In this document: positions 16,353-25,321 of the stretch, one piece after another
Layout: the number at the start of each line of letters is the position of its first letter
Position numbering within the stretch: position 1 is the first letter of the stretch
Source: Streptomyces oryzae
Lineage (GTDB): Bacteria > Actinomycetota > Actinomycetes > Streptomycetales > Streptomycetaceae
NCBI RefSeq assembly: GCF_017676365.1
Contig: NZ_JADKMA010000015.1
Location: forward strand, 1 to 64,000
Direction: 5' to 3'
Length of the DNA: 64,000 bases
Position numbers and translations under genes: made by a program
Notes under the pieces: model-generated
Seen by the model: only the letters and a program-made list of their open reading frames with translations
Databases searched by the model: none
What the model was told of the DNA's origin: nothing

Positions 16353-16561
16353 ACAGCTTGGCAACAGAGTGTTGTTGACCGCAACAATCGGCCAAAGTTT
16401 CACCCGATGTGATGAGCACCTGCTCAGGCGCTGCACGCCCGGCCCATCCACCCGCGTGCGGGCGGGCCGCTAAAGTTCCGCCCCATAAGCCACTTGGAAC
16501 ACATGCACACCACGATCCGCGTCCCCGATGTCCAGCCACCACAGCCCCCGGAGAGCGCTCG

Positions 16562-17146
16562 ATGACGTTCCGGCAGCACTTGAGGCAGATGACGGCGAGC
16601 GCCCTGGCGGAATTTCCCCGTCGGCCGGAATCCACCGTCTACGCGGTCACGTTCCGAATCGACAGCGTCATTGATGACTGCCGGTTCCACTATCTCGCCC
16701 TCGGCTACAACACGGAGGAGGAAGTGGCCCGGCTGCTCGCGGGGCCGAGCGCGCCGGAGCCCTGGGAGGCCCGCTGGAACTACGCCTACTTCCCGCCCTC
16801 GGGGCTGGAGGGCGTCCGCGTCATCGGGGACCACGAGGAACACGACCCGCGCGGTACCGAGTTGCACCGGCAGGAACTGCGCGCGGAGGGCCTCTGGTAC
16901 GAGGACGACGACCCCGAGCACGTACAGGACGAGCGGGAGGAGCTCCTCTGCACCCGTTTCCACGAGCTGTGCGTCGACACGGCGCGGCACCTCCATGCCG
17001 AAGGCCACCTCGTACGCGCCCTGGGACGGCCCGTGCCCGTGCTGCTCTACAACATGTTCGACCCGGACGCGATGTTCTCCCTCACCGAGGCGGCCAACCC
17101 GCCTGAGCTGGTTGCCGAGTTCCTCAGCGAGGATCCCGACCGGTAG
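16562..17146 (+). CDS. DUF4303 family protein
   Basis: A 194-residue soluble acidic protein. The start FRQHLRQMTASALAEF and the YAVTFRIDS...FHYLALGYNTEEEV pattern match DUF4303 proteins, which often occur as immunity-like or stress-related cytoplasmic proteins. ATG 16562 follows GGAGAGCGCTCG. Gene neighbours do not indicate a pathway. The function is unknown. Confidence 0.8.
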   Translation: MTFRQHLRQMTASALAEFPRRPESTVYAVTFRIDSVIDDCRFHYLALGYNTEEEVARLLAGPSAPEPWEARWNYAYFPPSGLEGVRVIGDHEEHDPRGTELHRQELRAEGLWYEDDDPEHVQDEREELLCTRFHELCVDTARHLHAEGHLVRALGRPVPVLLYNMFDPDAMFSLTEAANPPELVAEFLSEDPDR

Positions 17147-17195
17147 GTATGCCGGCGAGCGGCCTACCCCTCTCGCGGCCCGGCCGGGCGCCGGC

Positions 17196-17855
17196 TCAGC
17201 CCTCCGCCGCCCGCATCGCGAACAGCACCATGGTGGCGCTCACCCGCACGGCACCCTCCGTGCCCGGCGGGAGGGCGTGCCGGTGCAGGTCCTCGCCCAA
17301 CTCCTTGGCGCGCTCGCGGACGCGGGCCCACACCTCGGGGTCCAGCCACACCTCGGCGTCCGTCATCTCGCCCCGTACGGCGGTGTCCCGCTGCGCCGTA
17401 CGCCGCCGCAGCTCCTCGCCCAGCGCGCCGGCGAGAGCGAGGTAGGCGTCGACGCCCTGCGGAACGCCTCGCCCCAGGAGTTCGCCGCTGTCCGGATCGT
17501 GACGGTACCGCTTGGCCGTACCGCCGCGTACGGTCACCTCGCCGACCGCCTCGACCAGTCCGGCCGAGTGCAGTCTGCGCAGGTGATAGCTGACGTTGGC
17601 CTGCGACTGGCCGAGCACCCGCGCCGCCTCGGCCGCGCTGTACGCCTGCCCGGTCAGCAGCGAGAGCAGCTGCAGCCGCAGCGGATGCGCGAGCACCCGC
17701 AGATCCGCGACGGAGGCGGCGGAGGTGTGGGAGGAGCCGGAAGGATTGGCGGAGCTGGAGGGGCTGGCGGAGCTGGAGGGATTGGTGGAGTCGGAAGCCG
17801 CGGAGGGGCCGGGGCCGGGGCGACCGGACGAGCCGGTGGAGCGGGGTGCGGGCAC
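17196..17855 (-). CDS. ArsR-like winged-helix regulator
   Basis: A 219-residue protein. After a Ser/Pro/Gly-rich N-terminus (about 55 residues with SSSASP/SSSANP repeats) comes a helix-turn-helix (VLAHPLRLQLLSLLTGQAYSAAEAARVLGQSQANVSYHLRRLHSAGLV) of the HTH_20/ArsR type. The C-terminus is helical. GTG 17855 has GAGG upstream and sits 15 bp past the exporter stop; a TTG at 17873 would overlap it. It is co-transcribed with and likely controls the upstream MFS exporter gene. Confidence 0.9.
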   Translation of the reverse strand: MPAPRSTGSSGRPGPGPSAASDSTNPSSSASPSSSANPSGSSHTSAASVADLRVLAHPLRLQLLSLLTGQAYSAAEAARVLGQSQANVSYHLRRLHSAGLVEAVGEVTVRGGTAKRYRHDPDSGELLGRGVPQGVDAYLALAGALGEELRRRTAQRDTAVRGEMTDAEVWLDPEVWARVRERAKELGEDLHRHALPPGTEGAVRVSATMVLFAMRAAEG

Positions 17856-17869
17856 CCGGCCAGTCTGCC

Positions 17870-19180
17870 TCAAGCGCCGGCGCCTTCCGGAGTTCCCCTG
17901 CCCCGCACCGGCTCCCCCGTCGTCAGCCCCCGCACCTGACTGCTGTACAGGGCACCAACCGTCACCAGCGCGACGAGCACGACCCCGCACAGCAGCGTCG
18001 GGCGCAGCCCGAAGCGTTCCGCCAGCGGCCCGGCGGCCATCTCGCCCAGCGGGAGGGCGAGGGTGGAGCCGAGCGCGTCGTAGGAGTAGACGCGGGCCAG
18101 TTTGTCCTGCGGAACGTTCTCCTGGAGGGAGAGATCCCAGGCGACGCTGAACTGTTCGATGGCGATGCCGTTCACGAACATCGCCGCCAGCAGGAGCGCT
18201 AGATCGGCCGACTGCGCCAGGGCGAGCAGCGGCAGCGCGTCCAGCGCCACGACGGCGACACCGATCCGCAGCGCGTGCCGCGAACGGGAGCGTGCCACCA
18301 GCAGGCCACCGATCAGCGCCCCGGCCATCTGGGTACCCAGGACGAAGCCCCAGGCGGTACGGCCGAACGTCGCGTCGGCGACCGTCGGCCCCAGCACCTG
18401 GATGCCGCCTGCCGAGACGGCGTTCACCACGAAGAACTGGAGCACCACCACCCACACCCAGGTGCGGGACACGAACTCCCTCCAGCCCTCGCGCAGTTCC
18501 CGCCAGGGGCGCACCGGCCGGGCGGGGGCGCCGGGCTCCGCGCCGGCGTCCCGTCGCAGAAGCTCACGCCCGGCGAGGCGGTAGGCGAGCGCGGCGCCCA
18601 GGAACGCCGCTCCGTCGAGCACCATCCCCCACCCGGGCCCGGCGACGGCGGCGAGCAGCCCGCCCAGCGAAGTCCCCGCGATCATCCCGGTGTTGACGCC
18701 CATCCGGGACAGCGCGTTGGCAGGACGCAGCTCGCCGGGCGGCACGGTGAGCGGTACCAGCGCCGCTGAGGCCGGTATGGAGACGGCCGCCCCGGCGCCC
18801 TGCACCACGCTGAGCACCAGCAGTACGCCCAGCGGCGCGCGGTCCAGCAGCACCGCGAGCCCGACGCCGCTCTGCACCAGCGCGGCGGAGAGGGCGGCAC
18901 CTTGGAGCACCAGCGCCCGGGGCAGCCGGTCGGCCAGCAATCCGCCGAACAGCAGCAGCACCACGTTGCTGACCGACCTGGCCCCGACGACGAGCCCCAC
19001 ATCAACCGCGGAGCCACCCAGGTCGAGCACGGCGAACGCGAGGACCACCGGCGCCATGGAGTTGCCGAAGAACGTCAGCGCCCGGCCCAGCGCGAGCTCC
19101 CGGAAGCCGCGGCGGCGCAGGATGCCGCGGAGTTCGGCACGGCCGACGCCGTCGGGAGAGGGGGAGGCAGGAGGAGTCAC
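17870..19180 (-). CDS. MFS transporter (DUF894/enterobactin-exporter-like)
   Basis: A 436-residue protein with 12 predicted membrane segments. The first is ALGRALTFFGNSMAPVVLAFAVLDLGGSA, followed by the FGGLLADRLPRALVL loop, which matches MFS motif A in the MFS_3 group. Such proteins export siderophores, macrolides or other drugs. GTG 19180 is chosen; an upstream TTG at 19216 would add 12 residues. It is followed directly by the ArsR-like regulator, and an inverted repeat lies upstream. Confidence 0.92.
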   Translation of the reverse strand: MTPPASPSPDGVGRAELRGILRRRGFRELALGRALTFFGNSMAPVVLAFAVLDLGGSAVDVGLVVGARSVSNVVLLLFGGLLADRLPRALVLQGAALSAALVQSGVGLAVLLDRAPLGVLLVLSVVQGAGAAVSIPASAALVPLTVPPGELRPANALSRMGVNTGMIAGTSLGGLLAAVAGPGWGMVLDGAAFLGAALAYRLAGRELLRRDAGAEPGAPARPVRPWRELREGWREFVSRTWVWVVVLQFFVVNAVSAGGIQVLGPTVADATFGRTAWGFVLGTQMAGALIGGLLVARSRSRHALRIGVAVVALDALPLLALAQSADLALLLAAMFVNGIAIEQFSVAWDLSLQENVPQDKLARVYSYDALGSTLALPLGEMAAGPLAERFGLRPTLLCGVVLVALVTVGALYSSQVRGLTTGEPVRGRGTPEGAGA

Positions 19181-19212
19181 GGGGCGAGTGTGCGGTACGG
19201 ATAACCCCACCG

Positions 19213-19228
19213 TCAAACATTTCTTTGA
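19213..19228. promoter_or_regulatory. TCAAA-N6-TTTGA inverted repeat upstream of the MFS-ArsR operon
   Basis: tcaaa and tttga are separated by cattte-like AT-rich spacer (cattTC), 33-48 bp upstream of the exporter GTG. It is AT-rich against a GC-rich background and resembles ArsR-type operators, so it may be the site of the regulator encoded by the operon. Confidence 0.45.
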
Positions 19229-19359
19229 GGGTCAGCGGCGGTCCTGGTCTGGAAGTCGGAGACGTCCTCCGCCGTACGCCTGAGGATCAGCACCCCTCAC
19301 CCGTGCCACCGTGGCCCCATGAGCAGCCCGATGAGCGGCCCCAGGAGATGAGCAGCCCG

Positions 19360-19815
19360 ATGAGCAGCAGCCCACTCCCCCACCACTGGCCGGAACACCT
19401 GTCCGTCGGCGCGGTCCGCTTCGCCCGCCCGACCGCGCGCTTCGAGGCCGTACGCGCGTTCTACCGCGACGACCTGGGCCTGCCCGTACTCGCCGAGTGG
19501 CGCGACCACGCGGGCTACGACGGGATCGTCCTCGGCCTGCCCGGCACACCCGTCCACATGGAGCTCACCCAGCACGGCGACCCGCCCCGCATCCCGGCCC
19601 CGCACCCGGAGAACCAACTGGTCCTCTACCTGACGGACCGGGCCGCGCACGACCGCGCGGTTACTCACCTCAGCTCCTGCGGCCACCGCCCCGTCCCCGC
19701 GGCCAACCCCTACTGGCCCGACCACGGGGCGACCCTCTTCGAGGACCCCGACGGCTGGCTGGTCGTCCTGGCCCCGTGGGTCTTCGGCCAGACCGCCGCG
19801 CCGCAGCACCCGTGA
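19360..19815 (+). CDS. VOC-family (glyoxalase/bleomycin resistance fold) protein
   Basis: A 151-residue single VOC domain with the typical start AVRFARPTARFEAVRAFYRDDLGLPVLAEW and the end GATLFEDPDGWLVVL, giving the paired beta-alpha-beta-beta-beta modules. Probable metal ligands are His in PVHMELTQH and Glu in LFEDPDG. ATG 19360 has CCAGGAG at proper spacing; the earlier ATG 19348 is too close to it. The substrate is unknown. Confidence 0.85.
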   Translation: MSSSPLPHHWPEHLSVGAVRFARPTARFEAVRAFYRDDLGLPVLAEWRDHAGYDGIVLGLPGTPVHMELTQHGDPPRIPAPHPENQLVLYLTDRAAHDRAVTHLSSCGHRPVPAANPYWPDHGATLFEDPDGWLVVLAPWVFGQTAAPQHP

Positions 19816-19874
19816 TCACCGACCGCCGTCCCCGGCCGCCGACCGTCGTCGGACCTGGCCCGATCCCCGCGACG

Positions 19875-20090
19875 TCACCGCCGTCGCGGCTCGGCGGGGG
19901 CGTCTTCCCTCAGCTGTTCCGCCTGCGCGTCGTAGTCGGCAAGGACCTTCCGCAGGCCGTCCAGCGCCTCGGCCGGAATGCCCGGCGGAGCGGACTCGGC
20001 CACATGGCGGGCGGCGGCCACCAGCGCCGAGAACTCGTAAATGTGCGCGGTCGCGCGCAGCACTCCGGGGCGAGCCCACTCCAGCTGCAT
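19875..20090 (-). CDS. Small hypothetical protein coupled to AhpD-like gene
   Basis: A 71-residue protein, mostly helical, starting MQLEWARPGVLRATAHIYEF and ending in a charged EDAPAEPRRR tail. Its ATG lies 4 bp past the AhpD-like stop, so it is co-translated with that gene. I do not recognise a family. It may be a partner protein of the peroxidase-like enzyme. Confidence 0.6.
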   Translation of the reverse strand: MQLEWARPGVLRATAHIYEFSALVAAARHVAESAPPGIPAEALDGLRKVLADYDAQAEQLREDAPAEPRRR

Positions 20091-20094
20091 CAGG

Positions 20095-20487
20095 TCAGCC
20101 CTTCGCCGACAGGTAGTCCTTGACCTCGCTCATCTCGCGCGCGAAGTCGTCGTAGTCCTCGCGCATGCCGTTCAGGTATGCGCTCCAGCCCAGGCTGGAC
20201 TTCGCGTAGTGCACCGCCTCCTGGATCTCCTCGTCAGTTGCCCCGAAGAGCTTCGCCGCCTCGGTGTGGAAGAGGGTGCAGTAACGGCACTTCGTCTCGG
20301 AGTGCAGCGCGATCCCGATCAGCTCCTTGTACTTGTTCGGGATCAGCGTCTCGCCGAGTTCCAGCTTCTTGAAGACCTCCCACTCGGCGTCCAGGAGATC
20401 ATCGGGAATGGCCCCGAAGAAATGCGGAACGAGACCCAGGGTTTCCTTGATCTCAGCCTCCACTTCGGCGCGGCTACGGCCGGCCAT
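20095..20487 (-). CDS. AhpD-like/carboxymuconolactone decarboxylase-family protein
   Basis: A 130-residue all-helical protein with the redox motif KCRYCTLFH (Cys67, Cys70, His74), as in AhpD-type alkylhydroperoxidases. The family either reduces lipoyl/peroxiredoxin partners or acts as a gamma-carboxymuconolactone decarboxylase; the CxxC favours the redox role. ATG 20487 has GGGAGG upstream. Stand-alone apart from the coupled 71-residue protein downstream. Confidence 0.88.
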   Translation of the reverse strand: MAGRSRAEVEAEIKETLGLVPHFFGAIPDDLLDAEWEVFKKLELGETLIPNKYKELIGIALHSETKCRYCTLFHTEAAKLFGATDEEIQEAVHYAKSSLGWSAYLNGMREDYDDFAREMSEVKDYLSAKG

Positions 20488-20738
20488 CGTCACCACTTCC
20501 TCCCGGTTTTGGCCGGATTTGCCCTATTAGCAGGCTAGACGCGCCGCCTCACCCCCTGCAAGACGGAACCACTGCGGCACAGCGGGGGCTTCCGCTACAC
20601 GCCGCAGCGAAATTCCGACCGTGGGCTGCCGCCTGTGGTCCTCCTCGTCAGCGAACCCGGGCAACCGCCCCGACCACGGGCGCCGACGGCGTATCGTCGT
20701 GGTCCACAATTTCAGTGGTGCCAATTCGGGGGACGTCG

Positions 20739-21692
20739 ATGAGCACTGGACAGGGTCCGTGGGGACCGTACGGCGGTGGTCGGCAGCCGGGTTGGGGGCC
20801 GCCGCCCGGGCCACCGCAGCCGGGCTGGGGGCCGCGACCTGGGCCACCGCAGCCGGGTTGGGGGCCGCCGCCTGGACCTCCGCAGCCGGGCTGGGGGCCG
20901 CAGCCCCGGCCACCGCGGCCGCCGTCGCGGATGCGGCGGGCGCTCCGGCTGCTCAATCCGATCGCGGTCGGACGCCAGGTGTGCAAGCCGTCGCGGCCGG
21001 ACCGGGTGGAGGATCCGGCGGTGCTCAAGATCCAGGTCCTGCGCATGGTGGTCGGTCTCGCCGCGATGGTGTGGATCCTGGTGTCGTACCAAATCGCCTC
21101 GGACGCCAAATCGTTGGCCATGCAGCGGGCCGACCAGGTCGTGATGTCGGCGACCCTGCTGGCCGCCACGTTCCCGGTCGTCGTCGGCGTGTTCATCGTC
21201 GGAAGCCGCCCGCATACCCGGCGCCTGTATCTGCGCCGGGCGCTGAAGCCGCTCGGGGCGCTGCTGGCTCTGTGCGGCACGCTTCTGTACTTCGTTCTGG
21301 CCACCTCCGGCGTCCTGACCGGCGGCCCCTTCGGGCAGATGCCCGAGGATCCGTCCAGGGCCGACTACATGCGGCTCATGTACGAAGTCTTCCTCGCCCT
21401 CGTGATGGTGTGGGGTCTCGTCTTCGTGTTCTACGGTGCCGCCTTGGCTCTGGTGCATGTGTTCCGCACCGCCGACATTCACGAGGTCCTGCCCCCGATC
21501 ATCGCGATCGTCCTGGTCTGGGAACTCGCGATCTCCGACCTGGTTTCGAACACCTACGACGGCGTCCCCGCGTCGGTGCGTATCGCGGCGGTCTTCGGCG
21601 GTCCGCTGTCGGTCACAGCGGTGAGCCTGTGGGAACTACGGCGCCTCAAAACCCGGCACGGTCTCACCCTGCGGCAAGCGCTCGGCCGTTGA
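20739..21692 (+). CDS. Pro/Gly/Trp-rich repeat membrane protein, function unknown
   Basis: A 317-residue protein. Residues 5-60 contain four repeats of QPGWGPxPGPP, a cytoplasmic low-complexity region frequent in actinobacterial membrane proteins. Five to six hydrophobic segments follow (VVGLAAMVWILVSYQI, VMSATLLAATFPVVVGVFIV, LGALLALCGTLLYFVLATS, VFLALVMVWGLVFVFYGAAL, VLPPIIAIVLVWELAI). ATG 20739 is preceded by GGGGGAC. No catalytic motif is visible. Confidence 0.8.
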   Translation: MSTGQGPWGPYGGGRQPGWGPPPGPPQPGWGPRPGPPQPGWGPPPGPPQPGWGPQPRPPRPPSRMRRALRLLNPIAVGRQVCKPSRPDRVEDPAVLKIQVLRMVVGLAAMVWILVSYQIASDAKSLAMQRADQVVMSATLLAATFPVVVGVFIVGSRPHTRRLYLRRALKPLGALLALCGTLLYFVLATSGVLTGGPFGQMPEDPSRADYMRLMYEVFLALVMVWGLVFVFYGAALALVHVFRTADIHEVLPPIIAIVLVWELAISDLVSNTYDGVPASVRIAAVFGGPLSVTAVSLWELRRLKTRHGLTLRQALGR

Positions 21693-21734
21693 GGCGCTGC
21701 TCGTCGGCGGGGTGGTTCCAACGCGCTGCGACGA

Positions 21735-22439
21735 TCAGGCACCTTCCTTGCCGTCCGACGGCTGCGCTCCCGGGGTTGGCAGGCCGGCCATGAGGGCGCG
21801 GCGGCTGGCCCGGACGTGTTCCCGCATCACCTGTTCCGCGCTGTCGCCGTCCTTCTCGGTGATCAGCTCGACGACCAAGTGGTGCTCCCGGTCGGACTGC
21901 AGAGGCCGGCCGGGCCGGCTCAGCGAGGTCTTCACCAGCCGGGAGTAGGCCAGTTGGTTCATCAGCATCCGGTAGTGCGCTTCGAGTTTGTTGTTGTCGG
22001 CGCCGGTGATCAGCAGATCGTGGAACTCCCCGACCAGCTCCGCATAGCGTTCGCGGTCGTCGCGAGCCACGGCCGCGTCGGCCTCCTTGAGGTTCTCCTG
22101 CAGGCGGTCGATTTCGGGCACCCGGCCGCGCTGGGCCAGCAGCCGGGCGGCGGCTCCCTCGAGCAGCTCCTTCATCTCGAAGAGTTCCGTGAGCTCGCGC
22201 CGCGAGGGAGTGGTGACGAAGGTGCCCACCCGGGGCCTGATCTCGACCAGCCCCTCGGTCTGCAGCTGTTTGAGCGCTTCGCGGACCGGTGTGCGGCTGA
22301 CGCCGAACTCCTCGGCCAGGGCGAGCTCCGAGAGAGGGCGGCCCGGTTCGATCTCACCGCTGATGATGCGCCCGCGCATCTCGGCGATGACCGTGGCCTG
22401 GATGGAGCTGCTGGCCGATCCGCCCGTTGCTTCAGTCAC
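21735..22439 (-). CDS. FCD-type GntR transcriptional regulator
   Basis: A 234-residue protein with a winged helix (MRGRIISGEIEPGRPLSELALAEEFGVSRTPVREALKQL) and a C-terminal FCD domain whose metal/ligand residues include His in EFHDLLITGADN, His in REHHLVVELI and the final EHVRASRR. GTG 22439 has AGGAG 8 nt upstream; ATG 22463 would overlap the flavin reductase stop. It is last in the minus-strand arm of a catabolic locus and is the obvious candidate controller of the divergent promoter at 25.1 kb. FCD regulators usually sense carboxylic acids. Confidence 0.93.
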   Translation of the reverse strand: MTEATGGSASSSIQATVIAEMRGRIISGEIEPGRPLSELALAEEFGVSRTPVREALKQLQTEGLVEIRPRVGTFVTTPSRRELTELFEMKELLEGAAARLLAQRGRVPEIDRLQENLKEADAAVARDDRERYAELVGEFHDLLITGADNNKLEAHYRMLMNQLAYSRLVKTSLSRPGRPLQSDREHHLVVELITEKDGDSAEQVMREHVRASRRALMAGLPTPGAQPSDGKEGA

Positions 22440-22459
22440 TGAGCCGGCTCCTTGGTATC

Positions 22460-22978
22460 TCATCCGGTGGCTGATCCTCCCAGAGGCGGAAGCGCCCCGC
22501 CGTCGAAGAACTTACCGGCGGTGTAGACCAGGGGGTCGCTGTCCGTGACGGAGGCGTGCACCACCCGGCAGATGAAGACCGTGTGTGTGCTGGCCTGGAG
22601 ACGTTCCCGGATCTCGGTCTCCATCTGCGCGCTGCTGCGCGCGAGCAGCGGACTTCCGAAGGGGCCGGCGGTCCAGTCGATGCCTTGGAACTTGTCGTCG
22701 GACTTGGACGCGAAGCCGGTGACCACGTCGAGTTGCTCGGTCGACAGGACGTTGATCGCGAGGTGATCCGTCCTGAACAGGCAGTCGTGGGTGACGGAGG
22801 TGCGCTGGACGCACACCATGACCGTCGGCGGGTCCAGCGAGATGCTGGAGAAGGCGTTGACCGCCAGCCCCCGCGGAGTGTCGCCGTCCAGTGCGGTCAC
22901 CACGGTGACGCCGGTGACGAACTGCCGGTTGACCTGCTTCATCAGGCCGGTGTCGGGCTTCGCCGGAAGCACGGGCAT
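22460..22978 (-). CDS. Flavin reductase (HpaC/RutF-like)
   Basis: A 172-residue flavin reductase domain protein: FVTGVTVVTALDGDTPRGLAVNAFSSISLDPPTVMVCV is the FMN-binding signature, followed by INVLS and the VVHASVTDSDPLVY strand. It would supply reduced flavin to the luciferase-like monooxygenase encoded in the divergent operon. It lies between the SnoaL-like gene and the GntR regulator with small gaps (20-50 bp), consistent with one transcript. Confidence 0.93.
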   Translation of the reverse strand: MPVLPAKPDTGLMKQVNRQFVTGVTVVTALDGDTPRGLAVNAFSSISLDPPTVMVCVQRTSVTHDCLFRTDHLAINVLSTEQLDVVTGFASKSDDKFQGIDWTAGPFGSPLLARSSAQMETEIRERLQASTHTVFICRVVHASVTDSDPLVYTAGKFFDGGALPPLGGSATG

Positions 22979-23029
22979 CAGAGTGCTCCTTGTCGCTGTG
23001 CTGGGTCACTGGTCATGGCGGCTTGCTGG

Positions 23030-23455
23030 TCAGTCCTGCCCGACGCTGATGATGCCGAGCGCCGACAGCAGGGCCCGGGGGTCCCACGTCACGAATTCCT
23101 CGACGATGCAGTCCCCGTCGAACCGCGCGAAGGTCGCGCCGCCGACCTCCACGCGCCGCTTCGTGGCGGGGACGCCCATGAGGGTGCCTTCGTGGCTGCC
23201 CGTGCTGTGCCAGCGGACGGCGGCCCGGTCGCCCTCGATGACGACGTCGTCCAGCACGGTGGACAGATCGGGGAAGGCGGAACGGGTGGTGAGGATCGAC
23301 GCCTTGAACGTGCGCAGGTCCTGCGGGTGCGGCTCGCCGCCGTGGCGGAGGTAGTCGCTGCTGAGGAGGTGGTCGAGGGCATCGACGTCGCCCTGGTTCC
23401 AGGTGGCTTCCCAGACGTTCTTGATAAGTGTGCGTCGGGACTCAGCGTGCGGCAT
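23030..23455 (-). CDS. SnoaL-like/ester cyclase-family protein
   Basis: A 141-residue NTF2-fold protein (IKNVWEATWNQGDVDALDHLLSSDYLRHGG; FPDLSTVLDDVVIEGDRAAVRWHSTGSHEGTLMGVPATKRRVEVGG). This family includes polyketide cyclases and many small hydrolase or isomerase-like enzymes. Its start overlaps the BCCT transporter gene by 14 bp, so both are in the catabolic minus arm. Role in the pathway is not known. Confidence 0.88.
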   Translation of the reverse strand: MPHAESRRTLIKNVWEATWNQGDVDALDHLLSSDYLRHGGEPHPQDLRTFKASILTTRSAFPDLSTVLDDVVIEGDRAAVRWHSTGSHEGTLMGVPATKRRVEVGGATFARFDGDCIVEEFVTWDPRALLSALGIISVGQD

Positions 23456-25043
23456 CGGCCTTCTCCTTCGGGTCGGGAGTCCTGTCTCGCTCGGCGGAGG
23501 CTGGGGCTCCGTGTCGCCAGTCCGATGCCAGCTCCTTCCAGAAGGACACCGCGAGGCAGGCGATGATGAGCAAGAAGGGCAGCGAGGTGACGATCACGGT
23601 GTTCTGAAGGGCGCTGAGACCGCCGGCGAGCATCAGTGCGACCGCGGTGACGCCGGTGAGGATCCCCCAGAGGACGAGCACCGAACGGCGCGGTGTGAGT
23701 GAGCCGTTGGATGTCATCGACCCCAGCACATAGGTGTTGGAGTCCGCGCTTGTCACAAAGAAGATCACGGCGAGCAGGACGGCCATCACCGATGTGACCC
23801 CGGACAGCGGGAAGTGCTCAAGGGTGGCGAAGAAGGCGTTGCCGAAGTCCGCCGCCGTCTGCTTGGCGATGTCCCCGCCCTGGAACATGTCCACATGGAT
23901 GGCCGCGCCGCCGAACACCGCGAACCAGGTGAAGAAGGCCAGGCTCGGAACCAGCAGAACCCCCAGGACGAATCCGCGGATGGTGCGGCCGCGGGAGATA
24001 CGGGCGAGGAAGATTCCGACGAAAGCGCCCCACGAGACCCACCACGCCAGCATGAAGTAGGTCCACAGCTGCATCCACTCCAGCCCGCCGAAAGCTGTCC
24101 CTTGCAGGCTCATCCGGAAGAAATCACTGGCCCATACGCCGATTGACTCGACGTAGAGGTTGATGAGGAAGACCGTGGGGCCGACGATCACCATGAAGAC
24201 GAACATCGCGATCGACAGGGCGCTGCTGGTGTAGCTCAGCAGCTTGATGCCCTTGCTGATGCCGGTGACGGCCGACAGGGTGAAGACGGCGGTGATGGCC
24301 GCGATGATCAGCACCTGGACGACGGAGTTGACGGGCACGCCGAAGAGCCGTCCCACTCCGTTGTTGATCTGAAGCGCCCCCAGACCCAGAGACGTTGCCG
24401 TGCCGAAGAGCGTCGCGAAGACGGCGAGGATGTCGATCGCCTTGCCGATCGGCCCGTTGACCTTGTCGCCGAGGAACGGCGTGAACAGCTGACTCACCAG
24501 AGGGCGGCGGCCCTTGCGGTACGTCGAGTAGGCGATTGCGAGCCCGAAGACGGCGAAGACGGCCCAGGCGTGCAGGCCCCAGTCGAAGTAGGAGTACTGG
24601 AGCGCGCGGACCGCGGCCTCATGGGTGTTCGGTTCGGCGAGGCCGTGCGGTGGCGTGGCCAAGTGCGAGATGGGCTCGGCGACGCCGTAGGAGACCAGGC
24701 CGATGCCCATTACGGCGCCGAGGAGCATCGCCAGCCAGGCCGGGGTGGAGAACTCCGGCCTGTCGGTGTCCTTGCCGAGCCGGAGTCTGCCCGCGGGGCT
24801 GAACGCCAGGAACACCAGGAAGATCAGAATGCCCAGGGTGACAACCAGATAGCTCCAGCCGAACGACGAGGTGACCCAGTTCAGCGAGGCCGCCGTGACA
24901 CGGTTGAGGTTCTTGGTGAAGAGGGCCGCCCAGGCGACGAAGACCGCGGCAACACCGACCGATGTCCAGAAGACGGAGCCGAGTTCACCGACTCCCCGGG
25001 GGCGCTCACCGACTCTCCGGGGGCGTTGAAGTTGTCCGGACAT
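23442..25043 (-). CDS. BCCT-family transporter
   Basis: A 533-residue, 12-helix transporter. The signature GAVMGIGLVSYGVAEPISH and the WWVSWGAFVGIFLARISRGRTIRGF segment identify the betaine/carnitine/choline family, which imports compounds with quaternary or tertiary nitrogen, or osmolytes, by Na+ or H+ coupling. The C-terminal tail is charged and shorter than in osmosensing BetP. Because it leads a catabolic operon rather than an osmoprotection operon, the substrate is probably the growth substrate of this locus. Confidence 0.95.
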   Translation of the reverse strand: MSGQLQRPRRVGERPRGVGELGSVFWTSVGVAAVFVAWAALFTKNLNRVTAASLNWVTSSFGWSYLVVTLGILIFLVFLAFSPAGRLRLGKDTDRPEFSTPAWLAMLLGAVMGIGLVSYGVAEPISHLATPPHGLAEPNTHEAAVRALQYSYFDWGLHAWAVFAVFGLAIAYSTYRKGRRPLVSQLFTPFLGDKVNGPIGKAIDILAVFATLFGTATSLGLGALQINNGVGRLFGVPVNSVVQVLIIAAITAVFTLSAVTGISKGIKLLSYTSSALSIAMFVFMVIVGPTVFLINLYVESIGVWASDFFRMSLQGTAFGGLEWMQLWTYFMLAWWVSWGAFVGIFLARISRGRTIRGFVLGVLLVPSLAFFTWFAVFGGAAIHVDMFQGGDIAKQTAADFGNAFFATLEHFPLSGVTSVMAVLLAVIFFVTSADSNTYVLGSMTSNGSLTPRRSVLVLWGILTGVTAVALMLAGGLSALQNTVIVTSLPFLLIIACLAVSFWKELASDWRHGAPASAERDRTPDPKEKADAAR

Positions 25044-25083
25044 AGCACTCCTCGAATCGGATGCCGCTCAGGCCGGGCCCGCA

Positions 25084-25125
25084 CTGGCATACAAGCTGGC
25101 TCTCATCGGGCCGCTGGCATGCAAG
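25084..25125. promoter_or_regulatory. Two direct CTGGCATRCAAG sites 30 bp apart in the divergent promoter
   Basis: ctggcatacaag (25084) and ctggcatgcaag (25114) repeat at exactly 30 bp, three helical turns. A related gccatgcaag occurs at 25318 over the downstream start. They lie between the divergent BCCT and AA_synth operons and are candidate sites for the FCD regulator. Confidence 0.45.
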
Positions 25126-25321
25126 AGACCGTAAGTCAGGCCACAGCAGCCATGTCAAGGGTCGCGCATGGAATCCGGCCGTCCACTCACTCACAGCACC
25201 GGCAAATACACAGGTCAGCCAAGTAATGTCAGACCGCCTCAGGAGTCAGGTCTCCGCTGTGCGGAGCGGTAAGCCCGCACCTCCCTTGACCCCAGCAACA
25301 TGGATACCTACGGTCTCTGCC

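Noticed and set aside
17146-17210. GCCGGCG/CGCCGGC pair between convergent genes as a terminator
   Set aside because: The loop would be over 30 nt and the pairing is expected by chance in such GC-rich sequence.
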